A DNA stretch of 64,000 nucleotides, from NCBI RefSeq assembly GCF_025995235.1, contig NZ_BAPT01000036.1, positions 124,001 to 188,000 of the forward strand, given 5' to 3'. This document shows positions 8,088 through 19,017 of this stretch, piece after piece; the first letter of the stretch is position 1; each line of letters opens with the position of its first letter. The translations under genes and the position numbers were made by a program. A model generated the notes under the pieces. The model was not told the origin of the DNA and searched no databases. It saw only the letters and a list, made by a program, of their open reading frames with translations. Origin of the DNA: Ameyamaea chiangmaiensis (lineage in GTDB: Bacteria > Pseudomonadota > Alphaproteobacteria > Acetobacterales > Acetobacteraceae).

Positions 8088-9194
8088 ATGGGCATGTATG
8101 ACACGAATGCAGGCAGCGGCCACGCGCGGCTGCCCGAAAGCGCGCCGCTGATCCGGCCGATCGATCTGGGCGCAGGCGTGACGATTGCCGAACCGGTGAT
8201 CCTCGCCCCGATGTCCGGCGTGACCGACCTGCCGTTCCGCACGCTGACACGGCGGCTGGGCGCGGGGCTTGTGGTATCGGAAATGATCGCGTCCTGGGCC
8301 ATGGTGCGCGAGAACGAGAACACGCTGCGCATGGCGCGCGCGGCCCAGGACGGCCCCAATGCCACGCAGCTTGCCGGTTGCGACCCCGACGCCATGGCGC
8401 AGGCGGCCCGCATCGCCGTCGACCAGGGCGCCGACCTGATCGACATCAATTTCGGCTGCCCGGTGAAAAAAGTGGCCGTGGGCCAGCAGGCGGGCTCGGC
8501 GCTGATGCGCGACGAGGCGCTCGCCGCCCGCCTGCTGGAGGCGACCGTGAAGGCGGTGGCCGTGCCCGTCACGCTGAAGATGCGGATGGGCTGGGACCAC
8601 CAGAGCCTCAACGCCCCCGCGCTCGCCCGCATCGCACAGGATGTGGGCATCCGCATGATCACCGTGCACGGCCGCACGCGGCAGATGTTCTACAACGGGA
8701 CCGCCGACTGGGCGTTCGTGCGTCAGGTCAAGGATGCCGTGTCCCTGCCGGTGATCGTCAACGGCGACATACGCTCCTGCGCCGATGCCCGCGAGGCGCT
8801 GGCGCAATCGGGCGCGGACGGGGTGATGATCGGACGCGGCTGCTACGGTCGGCCGTGGCTACTGGCGCAGGTGGCCGCCGACCTCATGGGGCGCGCGGCG
8901 ATCCCGGACCCCGATCTGGCGACCGAGAAAGCCATCATACTCGAACACTACCGCGCCATGCTGGACCATTTCGGCGAGCGGCCGGGCCTGCGCCTCGCCC
9001 GCAAACATGTGTCGTGGTACTCGCACGGCCTGTTCGAGTCCGCCACCTTCCGGTCGGGTTTCAATCGGATCGACACGGTCGCCGAAGCGATCGCCAGCAT
9101 CGAGGCCTTCTACGACCGCCAGATCGCGCATGGGCGCGGGCGCGAGGCACGCGGCGGCCTGCCCGCCGATGCCGCCGAAGCCTGCGCGGCCTGA
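8088..9194 (+). CDS. dusB: tRNA-dihydrouridine synthase
   Basis: A flavoenzyme that reduces uridines in tRNA D-loops. The TIM-barrel motifs are APMSGVTDLPFR, then the catalytic-cysteine segment NFGCPVKKV, LKMRMGWD, VHGRTRQMFYNG and VNGDI with GVMIGRGCYGRPW. Start ATG 8088 (MGMYD) or the ATG two codons on (8094); the same frame is open upstream through ispDF but that part is antisense shadow. It precedes ntrB by 14 bases; dusB (nifR3) leading the ntr genes is the standard alphaproteobacterial order, so the five genes are probably co-transcribed. Confidence 0.95.
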   Translation: MGMYDTNAGSGHARLPESAPLIRPIDLGAGVTIAEPVILAPMSGVTDLPFRTLTRRLGAGLVVSEMIASWAMVRENENTLRMARAAQDGPNATQLAGCDPDAMAQAARIAVDQGADLIDINFGCPVKKVAVGQQAGSALMRDEALAARLLEATVKAVAVPVTLKMRMGWDHQSLNAPALARIAQDVGIRMITVHGRTRQMFYNGTADWAFVRQVKDAVSLPVIVNGDIRSCADAREALAQSGADGVMIGRGCYGRPWLLAQVAADLMGRAAIPDPDLATEKAIILEHYRAMLDHFGERPGLRLARKHVSWYSHGLFESATFRSGFNRIDTVAEAIASIEAFYDRQIAHGRGREARGGLPADAAEACAA

Positions 9195-9208
9195 CAGGGG
9201 TGAGCCCG

Positions 9209-10342
9209 ATGGCCCGCACCCCGATGCTGCGCCCCACCCCGCCCGAGGGCCGCGACGTCGCCCTGGTCGACAGCGCGGCGATCCTCGACGCGCTGCTGCT
9301 GCCGGTCGTGGTACTCGGGCCGGACGGCATCATCGCCCACGTCAACGCCGCCGCCGAGCCGTTTTTCGGCATGTCGCGCAGCCATCTGTGCGGCGAGGCG
9401 ATGACCTCGATCCTGCCGCCCGACCACCCGCTGTTCCTTCTGGTACAGAAAGTGCGCGACCAGGGCGTCACCGTGATCGAACACGAACTGACGCTGCGCG
9501 GGCCGCGTCTGGATCGCAGCGGCATCACCGTGCAGGGAACGACGCTGCCTGACGCCCCCGGTTCGGTCCTGTTGACGCTGCATGATTCGTCGGCCGCGCG
9601 CGCGCTGGACCGTCAGCTGACCTTTCGTTCGGCCGCCCGCAGCGTGTCGGGCATGGCGGCGATCCTCGCGCATGAAGTGAAGAACCCGCTGTCGGGCATT
9701 CGCGGCGCGGCACAGCTTCTGGAAACGTCCGTTGGTCACGCCGACCGGGAACTCGCGGTCCTGATCCGGGACGAGGCCGATCGGATCAAGGGCATCGTCG
9801 AGCGGATGGAGATGTTCAGCGAAAAGCCGATCGAGCGGCGTGCGGTCAACATCCACCGCGTGCTGGAGCACGTGCGGCTGCTGGCGCAGAAGGGCTTCGC
9901 CGCCGGCCTGCACTTCACCGAGGATTACGATCCCTCCCTGCCGCCGGTCTGGGGCAACCGCGACCAGCTGATCCAGGTGCTGCTGAACCTGGTGAAGAAC
10001 GCTGCCGAATCGATCGCGGATTCCGGCCGGGGGGGCGATATCATGCTCTCGACCTCCTACCGGCAGGGAGTCCGGCTGGCCGTGCCCGGGACCGTGCGCC
10101 GCATGCATCTGCCGCTGGTCGTCACGGTGCGCGACAACGGGCCTGGCATTCCCGAATCGATCCTGCCGCATCTGTTCGAGCCGTTCCTGACGACCAAGAC
10201 CACCGGCAGCGGGCTGGGGCTCGCGCTGGCTGGCAAGATCATTGACGACCACGGCGGGATCATCGAAATCGAGAGCCGTCCGGGCCGGACGGAGGTCGTG
10301 CTCCATCTGCCGGTGGTGACGGAGGATCAGGGACCGCCCTGA
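9209..10342 (+). CDS. ntrB: Nitrogen regulation sensor histidine kinase NtrB
   Basis: Cytoplasmic sensor kinase/phosphatase that receives PII signals and phosphorylates NtrC. It has an N-terminal PAS domain (about residues 22-130), the H-box AILAHEVKNPLSG with His155, the N-box LLNLVKNAAESI, and G-boxes DNGPGIP and TTGSGLGLALAGKI. No membrane segment, as expected. ATG 9209 lies 14 bases behind dusB with AGGGGTGAG upstream; an in-frame GTG at 9200 is an alternative. Length is 377 residues, normal for the family. Confidence 0.95.
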   Translation: MARTPMLRPTPPEGRDVALVDSAAILDALLLPVVVLGPDGIIAHVNAAAEPFFGMSRSHLCGEAMTSILPPDHPLFLLVQKVRDQGVTVIEHELTLRGPRLDRSGITVQGTTLPDAPGSVLLTLHDSSAARALDRQLTFRSAARSVSGMAAILAHEVKNPLSGIRGAAQLLETSVGHADRELAVLIRDEADRIKGIVERMEMFSEKPIERRAVNIHRVLEHVRLLAQKGFAAGLHFTEDYDPSLPPVWGNRDQLIQVLLNLVKNAAESIADSGRGGDIMLSTSYRQGVRLAVPGTVRRMHLPLVVTVRDNGPGIPESILPHLFEPFLTTKTTGSGLGLALAGKIIDDHGGIIEIESRPGRTEVVLHLPVVTEDQGPP

Positions 10343-10422
10343 CACCGCGCCGCTTCCACGCCTAATCCTGACGACCCGGCCTGCCAGGCCCGCCTCCGGG
10401 CGTGTTCACATCAGAGAGTTAC

Positions 10423-11868
<1,446 letters not shown>

Positions 11869-11997
11869 CCCGGCCGCTGCCCCCGGCGACCCTTCCTCCG
11901 TTTACAAGGCGCGATCCATGACACCGATGTCCGCAAACCATGCCGTTGCGCGAACGTCCGGACGCGTCGCAGCCCCCGCACGACCGGGTCGGGCGCG

Positions 11998-14274
11998 ATG
12001 ACGGCGGCCCGGCGTCTGCGCCGGTTCCTCGCCCCCGGCGCACGCACCGCCCGCGCGCGCGACTTCCTGTCGATGCGTGGTGTCTCGATCACGCTGGTGA
12101 TCATGGCGCTTGGCCTGGGCTTCGCGACGTTCGTCGTCCTGTCGGGGGGCATGTCCCTGGCCAACCGGCCACAGCTTCAGGCGGCCGTCTTCGCCCTGAA
12201 CGCCGTCGTGATCCTGACGCTGGGGACGGCACTGGCCTTGCGCGTGGTGCGTCTGTTCGACGAACGCCGGCGCGGTCTGGCCGGCGCGCGACTGCATGTG
12301 CGGCTGGTGTCCCTGTTCGGCATCGTCGCGGTGGCGCCGACGGTCGTGGTGGGCACCTTCGCGGGGCTGTTTTTCCATTACGGCATCCAGATCTGGTTCT
12401 CCGACCGTGTCAGCACCGCACTCAACGAGGCGGAGCAGGCCGCGCGCGGCTACCTGCAGGAGCACAACGCCAACATCCGCACCGAGGCGTTTTCGCTGGC
12501 GAGCTATATCCTCGGCGCGCAGAACGATCTCGCCCAAACCGGCACCGACCTGCTGCATGACCACGAGACGCTCGATCAGGTGCTCGATTCGCAGGCGACG
12601 TTGCGCGGGCTGGACGAAGCCGTGATCTACGATCCCTACACCAACAAGGTGGTGGGCGCGGGCGGCCTGTCCTCGCGCCTCGGCACGCCGGGCGACCTGC
12701 CGCCCCGGGCGGCGACCATGATGGCGCGCAGCAGCAACGACGTGGCGATCTTCGACAGCCCGGACGAGAAGACCGTGCGGGCCGTGGTGTCGGTCGGCGA
12801 TTCCGTGGGGCTGATGCTGGTCATCACGCGCCCGGTGGATCCGGTCATTCTCGAGCACATGCGGCGCACGGACAATGTCGTGGCCGACTACCAGCGCCTG
12901 AACCGCAACCGCGCGAAGATTCAGGTGATGTTCGTGATGATCTTCGGGCTGGTCGGGCTTCTGGTCCTGACGGCCGCAGCACTGGTCGGGCTGATGCTGG
13001 CCAACCAGATCGCGCGGCCGCTGGGACTGCTGGGGCTTGCGGTGCGCCGCATCAGCGAGGGGGACCTGAAGGTCCGTGTGCCCGAAGAAGCGCGTGATGA
13101 CGAGATCGTCGATCTGTCGCGTGCCTTCAACAGCATGACGGACCAGCTCGAAAGCCAGCGGTCCGAGCTGATGGAAGCCTATGGCCAGATCAACGAGCGC
13201 CGACGCTTCACCGAAGCCGTTCTGTCCGGCGTGTCGGCCGGCGTGATCGGTCTGGACCGTGCACAGGTGATCGAACTGCCCAACCGGGCGGCGTCGGTGC
13301 TGCTGCATACCGATCTCGGCGCGCTGATCGGTCGGCCGCTGACCGACGCCGCGCCGGAATTCGCCCCCCTGCTGGAACAGGCGCGTCTGATGCCCGACCA
13401 TCCGCAGACCGGGGAAATCCAGATCGGCCCGACCGCCGATCGCCGCACGCTGATGGTGCGGATCGGGGTGGAGCAACAGGGCGCGGACGGCTACGTCATC
13501 ACGTTCGACGACATCACGGCGCTACAGGCCGCGCAGCGCACGGCCGCCTGGGCGGACGTGGCGCGCCGGATCGCGCACGAGATCAAGAATCCGCTGACGC
13601 CGATCCAGCTTGCCGCCGAACGGCTCAAGCGCCGCTTCCTGCGCGAGATCCAGTCCGACCCGGACACGTTCGCCCAGTGTTCGGACACGATCGTGCGCAG
13701 TGTGGGCGACATTCGGCGCATGGTCGACGAGTTCTCCGCCTTTGCCCGGATGCCGCAGCCGATCATGCGGATCGAGGATCTGTCGCACATCGTGCGTGAG
13801 GCACTGGTTCTGCAACGCGGCGCGCATCCCGAAATCCGTTACGAGACCGCGATGGCCGATACGGGCCCGATGGTCCTGTGCGACCGGCGCCTGATCGTCC
13901 AGGCCCTGACGAACCTGTTGCAGAATGCGGCCGACGCCATTGCCATGGGCGTCAAAGAAGGGGATGTTGATGCGCTTGCGAAAGACTTTCGCCGCACTGA
14001 CAGCATCGGGACGATCCGCATCGTCGCGCAGGTCGTGGGGGCGGAGGCGCGCCTGAGCGTGTCCGACGACGGTCTGGGGCTGCCCGAGGCCGACCGCCAG
14101 AGACTGACCGAACCCTACGTCACCCACAAGGCGAAGGGCACGGGTCTGGGTCTGGCCATCGTCCGGAAGGTCATGGAAGATCACGGCGGCGCGATTCGGC
14201 TGGAGGATCGCGCCGAAGGTAGGGGAGCTGTGGCGACGTTGAGCTTGCCGATGAAAGACGCCGATGCCGGCTGA
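11998..14274 (+). CDS. ntrY: Membrane sensor histidine kinase NtrY
   Basis: The second nitrogen/redox sensor kinase of alphaproteobacteria. The 758-residue protein has about four N-terminal membrane segments (two near residues 30-80 and others near 98-130 and 305-340), an extracytoplasmic loop between, a HAMP domain (about 335-390; NQIARPLGLLGLAVRRISEG), a PAS domain, then the H-box RRIAHEIKNPLTPIQLAAER (His527) and ATPase motifs DDGLGLP and KGTGLGLAIVRK. It starts 129 bases after ntrC and its last 11 bases overlap ntrX, so the two are translationally coupled. Confidence 0.94.
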   Translation: MTAARRLRRFLAPGARTARARDFLSMRGVSITLVIMALGLGFATFVVLSGGMSLANRPQLQAAVFALNAVVILTLGTALALRVVRLFDERRRGLAGARLHVRLVSLFGIVAVAPTVVVGTFAGLFFHYGIQIWFSDRVSTALNEAEQAARGYLQEHNANIRTEAFSLASYILGAQNDLAQTGTDLLHDHETLDQVLDSQATLRGLDEAVIYDPYTNKVVGAGGLSSRLGTPGDLPPRAATMMARSSNDVAIFDSPDEKTVRAVVSVGDSVGLMLVITRPVDPVILEHMRRTDNVVADYQRLNRNRAKIQVMFVMIFGLVGLLVLTAAALVGLMLANQIARPLGLLGLAVRRISEGDLKVRVPEEARDDEIVDLSRAFNSMTDQLESQRSELMEAYGQINERRRFTEAVLSGVSAGVIGLDRAQVIELPNRAASVLLHTDLGALIGRPLTDAAPEFAPLLEQARLMPDHPQTGEIQIGPTADRRTLMVRIGVEQQGADGYVITFDDITALQAAQRTAAWADVARRIAHEIKNPLTPIQLAAERLKRRFLREIQSDPDTFAQCSDTIVRSVGDIRRMVDEFSAFARMPQPIMRIEDLSHIVREALVLQRGAHPEIRYETAMADTGPMVLCDRRLIVQALTNLLQNAADAIAMGVKEGDVDALAKDFRRTDSIGTIRIVAQVVGAEARLSVSDDGLGLPEADRQRLTEPYVTHKAKGTGLGLAIVRKVMEDHGGAIRLEDRAEGRGAVATLSLPMKDADAG

Positions 14275-15652
14275 GATCCTGATCGTCGATGACGAGCCGG
14301 ACATCCGGCTGCTCGTTCAGGGGATTCTGAGCGATGAGGGTTACGACACCGCCGCCGCCGGCGACTCGGACGCAGCCCTCGCGGCCTTCCGCACCCGCCG
14401 CCCGTCGGCGATCATTCTCGACGTCTGGCTCCAGGGATCGCGTCTGGACGGGCTGGAACTGCTCAATCTGTTCCAGGCCGAAGACCCGTCCGTGCCCATC
14501 GTCATGATATCGGGCCACGGCACCATCGAGACCGCCGTCGCAGCCCTGCAGCACGGCGCGTACGATTTCATCGAAAAGCCGTTCCAATCCGACCGTCTTC
14601 TGGTGGTGGTGCGCCGCGCGCTCGAAGCCTCGCGGCTAGCGCGTGAAAACGCCGAACTGCGTCTGCGCGCCGGTCAGGAAACCGAACTCTCCGGCGAAAG
14701 TGCCGCGATCGCCGCGGTCCGCACGCAGATCGAGCGTGTCGCCCCCACCGGATCGCGCGTGCTGATCACCGGGCCGGCCGGCTCCGGCAAGGAGGTCGCG
14801 GCGCGCATGGTGCACGCGCGCTCGCGCCGCTCGGACGGGCCCTTCGTCGCCCTGAACTGCGCGACACTGGCTCCGGGTCGATTCGAGGAAGAACTGTTCG
14901 GCCTCGAAGGGACCGCCGAGGGTCCGATCCGGCGCATGGGTGTTCTTGAACGCGCGCATGGCGGGACGCTGCTTCTCGACGAGGTGGCCGACATGCCGCT
15001 GGAGACGCAGGGCAAGATCGTCCGCGTCCTGCAGGACCAGACGTTCGAGCGCCTTGGCGGGTCGACACGGGTCAAGGTCGATATCCGCGTGCTGGCCTCG
15101 ACCAACCGCGACCTTCAGACCGAGATCGCCAACGGCACGTTTCGCGAGGACCTGTATTACCGGCTGGCCGTCGTGCCGTTGCGAATCCCCAGCCTGCGCG
15201 AACGGCGCGAGGATGTGCCCGCCCTGGCACGCCACTTCCTCGACCGCGCGGCCCAGACCGCCGGCCTGGCGGCGCGCCAGCTGTCGGTCGACGCGCTGGC
15301 CGCGCTGCAAAGCTACGAATGGCCGGGCAACGTGCGTGAACTCCGCAACCTAATGGAGCGGCTGCTGATCATGATTCCGGGCAGCGTGAACGACCAGATC
15401 CGCGCCGACATGCTGCCGCCGGCAATCGGGCACGGCGCGCCGTCCATCGTGCGTATCGACGCGCAGGCCGATGTCATGAGCCTGCCGCTGCGCGAGGCGC
15501 GCGACCTGTTCGAGACCCAGTATCTGCAGGTCCAGCTGATGCGGTTCGGCGGCAACATCAGCCGTACGGCAGGCTTCGTCGGCATGGAACGCAGCGCTCT
15601 GCACCGCAAGCTCAAGCAACTCGGCGTGACGTCGGACGACCGGCCCCTCTGA
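14264..15652 (+). CDS. ntrX: Response regulator NtrX (no GAFTGA loop)
   Basis: Cognate regulator of NtrY, 462 residues. Receiver domain with Asp53 (IILDVWLQ) and EKPF, AAA+ domain with Walker A TGPAGSGKE and Walker B GTLLLDEVADMP, and a C-terminal Fis HTH (GNISRTAGFVGMERSALHRK). Where NtrC has GAFTGA this protein has LFGLEGTAEGPIRRMG, so the sigma-54 contact loop is missing. That pattern is known from other alphaproteobacterial NtrX proteins and points to a regulator that does not work through sigma-54 remodelling. ATG 14264 overlaps ntrY by 11 bases. Confidence 0.94.
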   Translation: MPAEILIVDDEPDIRLLVQGILSDEGYDTAAAGDSDAALAAFRTRRPSAIILDVWLQGSRLDGLELLNLFQAEDPSVPIVMISGHGTIETAVAALQHGAYDFIEKPFQSDRLLVVVRRALEASRLARENAELRLRAGQETELSGESAAIAAVRTQIERVAPTGSRVLITGPAGSGKEVAARMVHARSRRSDGPFVALNCATLAPGRFEEELFGLEGTAEGPIRRMGVLERAHGGTLLLDEVADMPLETQGKIVRVLQDQTFERLGGSTRVKVDIRVLASTNRDLQTEIANGTFREDLYYRLAVVPLRIPSLRERREDVPALARHFLDRAAQTAGLAARQLSVDALAALQSYEWPGNVRELRNLMERLLIMIPGSVNDQIRADMLPPAIGHGAPSIVRIDAQADVMSLPLREARDLFETQYLQVQLMRFGGNISRTAGFVGMERSALHRKLKQLGVTSDDRPL

Positions 15653-15664
15653 CGATTGGGGGCG

Positions 15665-15757
15665 AAAACCATGTCCGCCCAAGGTTTTGTGATGGGCGGC
15701 CTTGGTGTATAGAGTGGGCGACCCATCCTTTTTCGCTAACATGTCAAGGGAGCCCAC
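15665..15757 (+). promoter_or_regulatory. Nested inverted repeats between ntrX and hfq
   Basis: The 146-base gap contains several overlapping self-complementary pairs that exclude one another: AAAACC/GGTTTT (15665-15670, 15683-15688), CCGCCC/GGGCGG (15675-15680, 15694-15699), CCAAGG/CCTTGG (15679-15684, 15700-15705) and AGTGGGC/GCCCACT (15713-15719, 15751-15757). A weak promoter-like pair TTGTGA (15687) and TATAGA (15708) overlaps them. This may end ntrX transcription and start that of hfq; no T run marks a classical terminator. Confidence 0.35.
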
Positions 15758-15798
15758 TTATGCGCGGCACCCAAAAAGAAATGTAAGGCCCCAATGCC

Positions 15799-16083
15799 GT
15801 GGCAAAAGACACCTCGCAGAACGTTCAGGACGTTTTTCTCAATCATGTCCGTCGTTCCAAGACTCCGGTAACCGTCTTCCTGGTCAACGGCGTCAAGCTG
15901 CAGGGCATCATCACGTGGTTTGACAACTTCTCCGTCCTGCTGCGCCGCGACGGCCACACACAGCTTGTCTACAAGCACGCGATCAGCACGGTGATGCCGA
16001 CCTCCCCCGTCAATCTCTTCGAAGGCGCCCGTTCCGAGTTCGCCGACGACAAGGACAGCACGAGCCCCCTTGACCTCTTCTGA
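15799..16083 (+). CDS. hfq: RNA chaperone Hfq
   Basis: Sm-like hexameric protein that pairs small RNAs with mRNAs. The Sm1 motif spans the region around VFLVNGVKLQGIITWFDNFS, and YKHAIST is the Sm2 motif with the conserved KH. The start is GTG 15799, with TAAGG 10 bases upstream; a nearby ATG (15794) is out of frame. 94 residues with an acidic C-terminal tail (EFADDKDSTS). The 3' end overlaps hflX by 14 bases, as in the widespread hfq-hflX operon. Confidence 0.97.
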   Translation: MAKDTSQNVQDVFLNHVRRSKTPVTVFLVNGVKLQGIITWFDNFSVLLRRDGHTQLVYKHAISTVMPTSPVNLFEGARSEFADDKDSTSPLDLF

Positions 16084-17374
16084 TACGGCCCTTGCGGCCA
16101 CACGCGCCGCCGTCATCCTGCCCTGGGAACGTCCCGAACGACAGGACGAGGCACGCGCCGCCGAGGCACGGCTCGAAGAAGCCGTGGGCCTCGCCGCTTC
16201 CATAGGACTGATCGTCGTCCGTCAGGCCGTGCTGCTGATCCGCGCGCGGCGCCCCGCGACGCTGCTGGGCACCGGCCAGGTCGAGTCGCTGGCCGAAGCC
16301 GTGCGCGAGGACAAGGTGACGGTCGTCGTCATGGACGCCCGCCTATCGCCCGGCCAGCAACGCAACCTCGAAAAGGCGCTGGGCTGCAAGGTCATCGACC
16401 GCACCGGCCTGATTCTCGACATCTTCGGCGCGCGCGCGGCGACGCGTGAAGGCACGTTGCAGGTCGAACTCGCCCATCTCGAGTATCAGCGCTCCCGCCT
16501 TGTGCGGCTCTGGACCCATCTGGAACGCCAGCGCGGCGGCTTCGGCTTTCTCGGCGGCCCGGGCGAGACCCAGATCGAGGCCGACCGCCGGATGATCGGC
16601 GACCGGATCGTCCGGCTGAAAAAGGAACTCGAACAGGTGCGCCGCACACGCGGGCTGCATCGTCAGGCCCGCAAGCGCGTCCCGTTTCCGGTCGTGGCAC
16701 TGGTCGGCTACACCAATGCGGGCAAGTCGACGCTGTTCAACACCCTGACCGGTGCGGCGGTCCACGCGCAGGACCAGTTGTTCGCGACCCTTGATCCCAC
16801 CATGCGCGGGTTGCGCCTGCCCTCGGGACGGCGCGTCATCCTGTCGGACACGGTCGGGTTCATCAGCGAACTGCCGACCGAACTGGTCGCGGCCTTCCGC
16901 GCCACGCTGGAAGAAGTGGCCGAGGCCGACATCATCCTGCACGTACGTGACGTGGCCCATCCCGATACCGTGGCACAGCGGGCCGACGTGGTCGGCGTGC
17001 TGGACGGCATGGCGCGCGACGGCATGCTGGGCACCGACTGGCCGTCCCGGACGATCGAGGTCCTGAACAAGGCCGACCTGCTGGGCGGGGTGGACCAGGT
17101 GCCGACGCGCGCGGGCACGGTTGCGATCTCCGCCATCACGGGACAGGGGCTGCCGGCGTTGCTCGATGCGATCGACGCACGCCTGACCGCCGCGATGGAA
17201 GTGGCACGCTATGTGCTGCCGGTCACGGCGGGTTCGGCCCTGGCGTGGCTGTACGAGCATGGGGAAGTGATCGACCGCCACGACGGCGACGAGGACGTGT
17301 CTCTTCAGGTGCGGTTGCTGGGCGCGGATCGCGGCCGGTTCGAAGTGCAGTTCGCGGAGCAGTTGCGCGCCTGA
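16070..17374 (+). CDS. hflX: Ribosome-associated GTPase HflX
   Basis: Ribosome-splitting GTPase used after heat or antibiotic stalling. The N-terminal HflX domain includes LGTGQVE, RTGLILDIF and the glycine-rich block RGGFGFLGGPGETQ; the G domain has G1 GYTNAGKST, G3 DTVGF and G4 NKAD. The best start is TTG 16070 inside the end of hfq, giving 434 residues; no ATG or GTG fits the family N-terminus better. The 14-base overlap suggests translational coupling with hfq. Confidence 0.93.
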   Translation: MTSSDTALAATRAAVILPWERPERQDEARAAEARLEEAVGLAASIGLIVVRQAVLLIRARRPATLLGTGQVESLAEAVREDKVTVVVMDARLSPGQQRNLEKALGCKVIDRTGLILDIFGARAATREGTLQVELAHLEYQRSRLVRLWTHLERQRGGFGFLGGPGETQIEADRRMIGDRIVRLKKELEQVRRTRGLHRQARKRVPFPVVALVGYTNAGKSTLFNTLTGAAVHAQDQLFATLDPTMRGLRLPSGRRVILSDTVGFISELPTELVAAFRATLEEVAEADIILHVRDVAHPDTVAQRADVVGVLDGMARDGMLGTDWPSRTIEVLNKADLLGGVDQVPTRAGTVAISAITGQGLPALLDAIDARLTAAMEVARYVLPVTAGSALAWLYEHGEVIDRHDGDEDVSLQVRLLGADRGRFEVQFAEQLRA

Positions 17375-17480
17375 CGCGTGCGACCTCGCCCGATTGTCAG
17401 CCCGTGCCGGGCTGCAATCGGGCTACTCTCGACCGCATGACAGACTGGACGTCGCATTCTCCGACACGGGAGGGCCGCCG

Positions 17481-18317
17481 ATGACACCGGCATTCACGCA
17501 ACAGGCGATCGTCGCCGTTGGCCAGATCATGCGTCTGGCCGCGCGCGAGATCATCATGCCCGCCTTCGGGCGTCTCGGCCCCGAGGCGATCCGCTGCAAA
17601 TCGGGGCCGCTCGATCTGGTCACCGACGCGGACGAGGCCGCCGAACGCTTCATCACCACCCGTCTGCGCGACGCCTTTCCGGCGGCGCGCGTCGTGGGTG
17701 AGGAAGCGGTGGCCGCCGACCCCGGCGTTCTGGCAGTCCTCGATGCGCCTGGCCTGGTGTTCGTGATCGACCCGATCGACGGGACGGCGAACTACGCCGC
17801 CGGAGTGCCCCTGTTCGGCGTGATGGTCGCCGCCGTGCAGGACGGCGTCACCGTTGGCGGGGCAATCCTCGACCCGGTCACCGACCGGCTGGCGCTGGCC
17901 GTGCGCGGCGGCGGTGCCTGGGAGGATGATGGCCACGGGCACCGCTGCGGGCTGCGCGCCGCGTCCGCCGCTGCTCCCCCGGCCATGACCGGCATGATCG
18001 CGTGGCGTTACCTGCCCGAGCCGTGGCGCGACGCGGCGCCCGGGCTGATCCGCACGATGGCCGGAGCGTGGGATTACCGGTGCGCGGCCCATGCCTATCT
18101 GACGCTGGTGCGCGGGGTGAGTCATCTGGCGCTGTTCGGCCGCACGCAGCCATGGGATCATCTGGCCGGCACCCTCATCCACGCAGAGGCCGGCGGCTAC
18201 GCCGCCTGTCTGGATGCGACACCGTATGGCGCGCGCGCCGCCGGGCCGGGTCTTCTCTGTGCGCCCGATCGTGTGGGGTGGTCGGCGGTGCGCGGCCTTC
18301 TGGAGCCGTCGCTCTAG
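17481..18317 (+). CDS. Inositol monophosphatase family phosphatase
   Basis: A 278-residue Mg-dependent phosphatase of the IMPase superfamily. Metal ligands are seen in VGEEAV, DPIDGTANY and WDHLAG (the family WDxAG). The actual substrate could be inositol phosphate, histidinol phosphate, or 3'-phosphoadenosine 5'-phosphate; sequence alone does not decide. Start ATG 17481 with GGGAGGG nine bases upstream. It is convergent with the iron operon and 106 bases behind hflX. Confidence 0.88.
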   Translation: MTPAFTQQAIVAVGQIMRLAAREIIMPAFGRLGPEAIRCKSGPLDLVTDADEAAERFITTRLRDAFPAARVVGEEAVAADPGVLAVLDAPGLVFVIDPIDGTANYAAGVPLFGVMVAAVQDGVTVGGAILDPVTDRLALAVRGGGAWEDDGHGHRCGLRAASAAAPPAMTGMIAWRYLPEPWRDAAPGLIRTMAGAWDYRCAAHAYLTLVRGVSHLALFGRTQPWDHLAGTLIHAEAGGYAACLDATPYGARAAGPGLLCAPDRVGWSAVRGLLEPSL

Positions 18318-18333
18318 GCGCGGTTCAGGGACG

Positions 18334-19017
18334 TTACAGTTCTGCCCATTGGCGCAGCAGATTGTGGTAGGTGGAGGTCAGACCCAGAACCGCCGGGCTG
18401 TCGTCGGGCAGAGCGCGGCGCGTCTCGATGATCGCGCAGTCGAAATCGTACAGCAGCGCGCGCCGTGTATCGTCGCGCACCATCGACTGGCTCCAGAAAA
18501 ACGACGCCCACCGGCTGCCACGGGTGATCAGGTTGACGCTGTGCAGACTGGTGGACGGATAGACGACCATATCGCCCGCAGGCAGCTTGACCTCGCGCGT
18601 GCCATACGTGTCCTGAATCACCAGTTCGCCCCCGTCATAGTCGGACGGATCGCTGAGAAACAGCGTCGAGGACACATCGGTGCGGATACGAAACCCGGTG
18701 CCGGGGATCGGCCGCACGGCGTTATCGACATGGGCGTGAAAATGCATGCCTTCGTCATAACGGTTGAAAAGCGGCGGATAGACCCGCAACGGCAGGGCGG
18801 CGCTGTTGAACGTCGGATTGCGCCCGAGCGCGCGCAGGACCATCTCGCCCAGTTCGCGACACTCCGGCGAATCCTGCGGCACCTGCAGATTGTTCTTCGC
18901 CTTGGCCGACTGCTCACCCGCCGTGACACGCCCGTCGGTCCAGACCGCGTGCTCCAGCCGCTCACGGCAGTGGCGGACCTCTTCGGCGGACAGAACGGCG
19001 GGAATATGGATCAGCAT
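18334..19017 (-). CDS. piuC: Fe(II)/2-oxoglutarate-dependent dioxygenase, PiuC/YbiX type
   Basis: A PKHD-type hydroxylase linked in many bacteria to siderophore receptors of the PiuA/Fiu type; its substrate is not established. Iron ligands are His96-x-Asp98 (HAHVDNA) and His159 (TSLHSVN), and RGSRWASFFW holds the 2-oxoglutarate-binding arginine. 227 residues, standard length. It is the last gene of the iron operon, starting inside the 3' end of the Sel1 gene (7-base overlap), and so should follow Fur control of the receptor. Confidence 0.92.
   Translation of the reverse strand: MLIHIPAVLSAEEVRHCRERLEHAVWTDGRVTAGEQSAKAKNNLQVPQDSPECRELGEMVLRALGRNPTFNSAALPLRVYPPLFNRYDEGMHFHAHVDNAVRPIPGTGFRIRTDVSSTLFLSDPSDYDGGELVIQDTYGTREVKLPAGDMVVYPSTSLHSVNLITRGSRWASFFWSQSMVRDDTRRALLYDFDCAIIETRRALPDDSPAVLGLTSTYHNLLRQWAEL

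Noticed and set aside
11902..13476. Minus-strand frame of over 500 codons opposite ntrY
   Set aside because: It mirrors the kinase gene and reads as His/Gln/Arg-rich low complexity with no domain.
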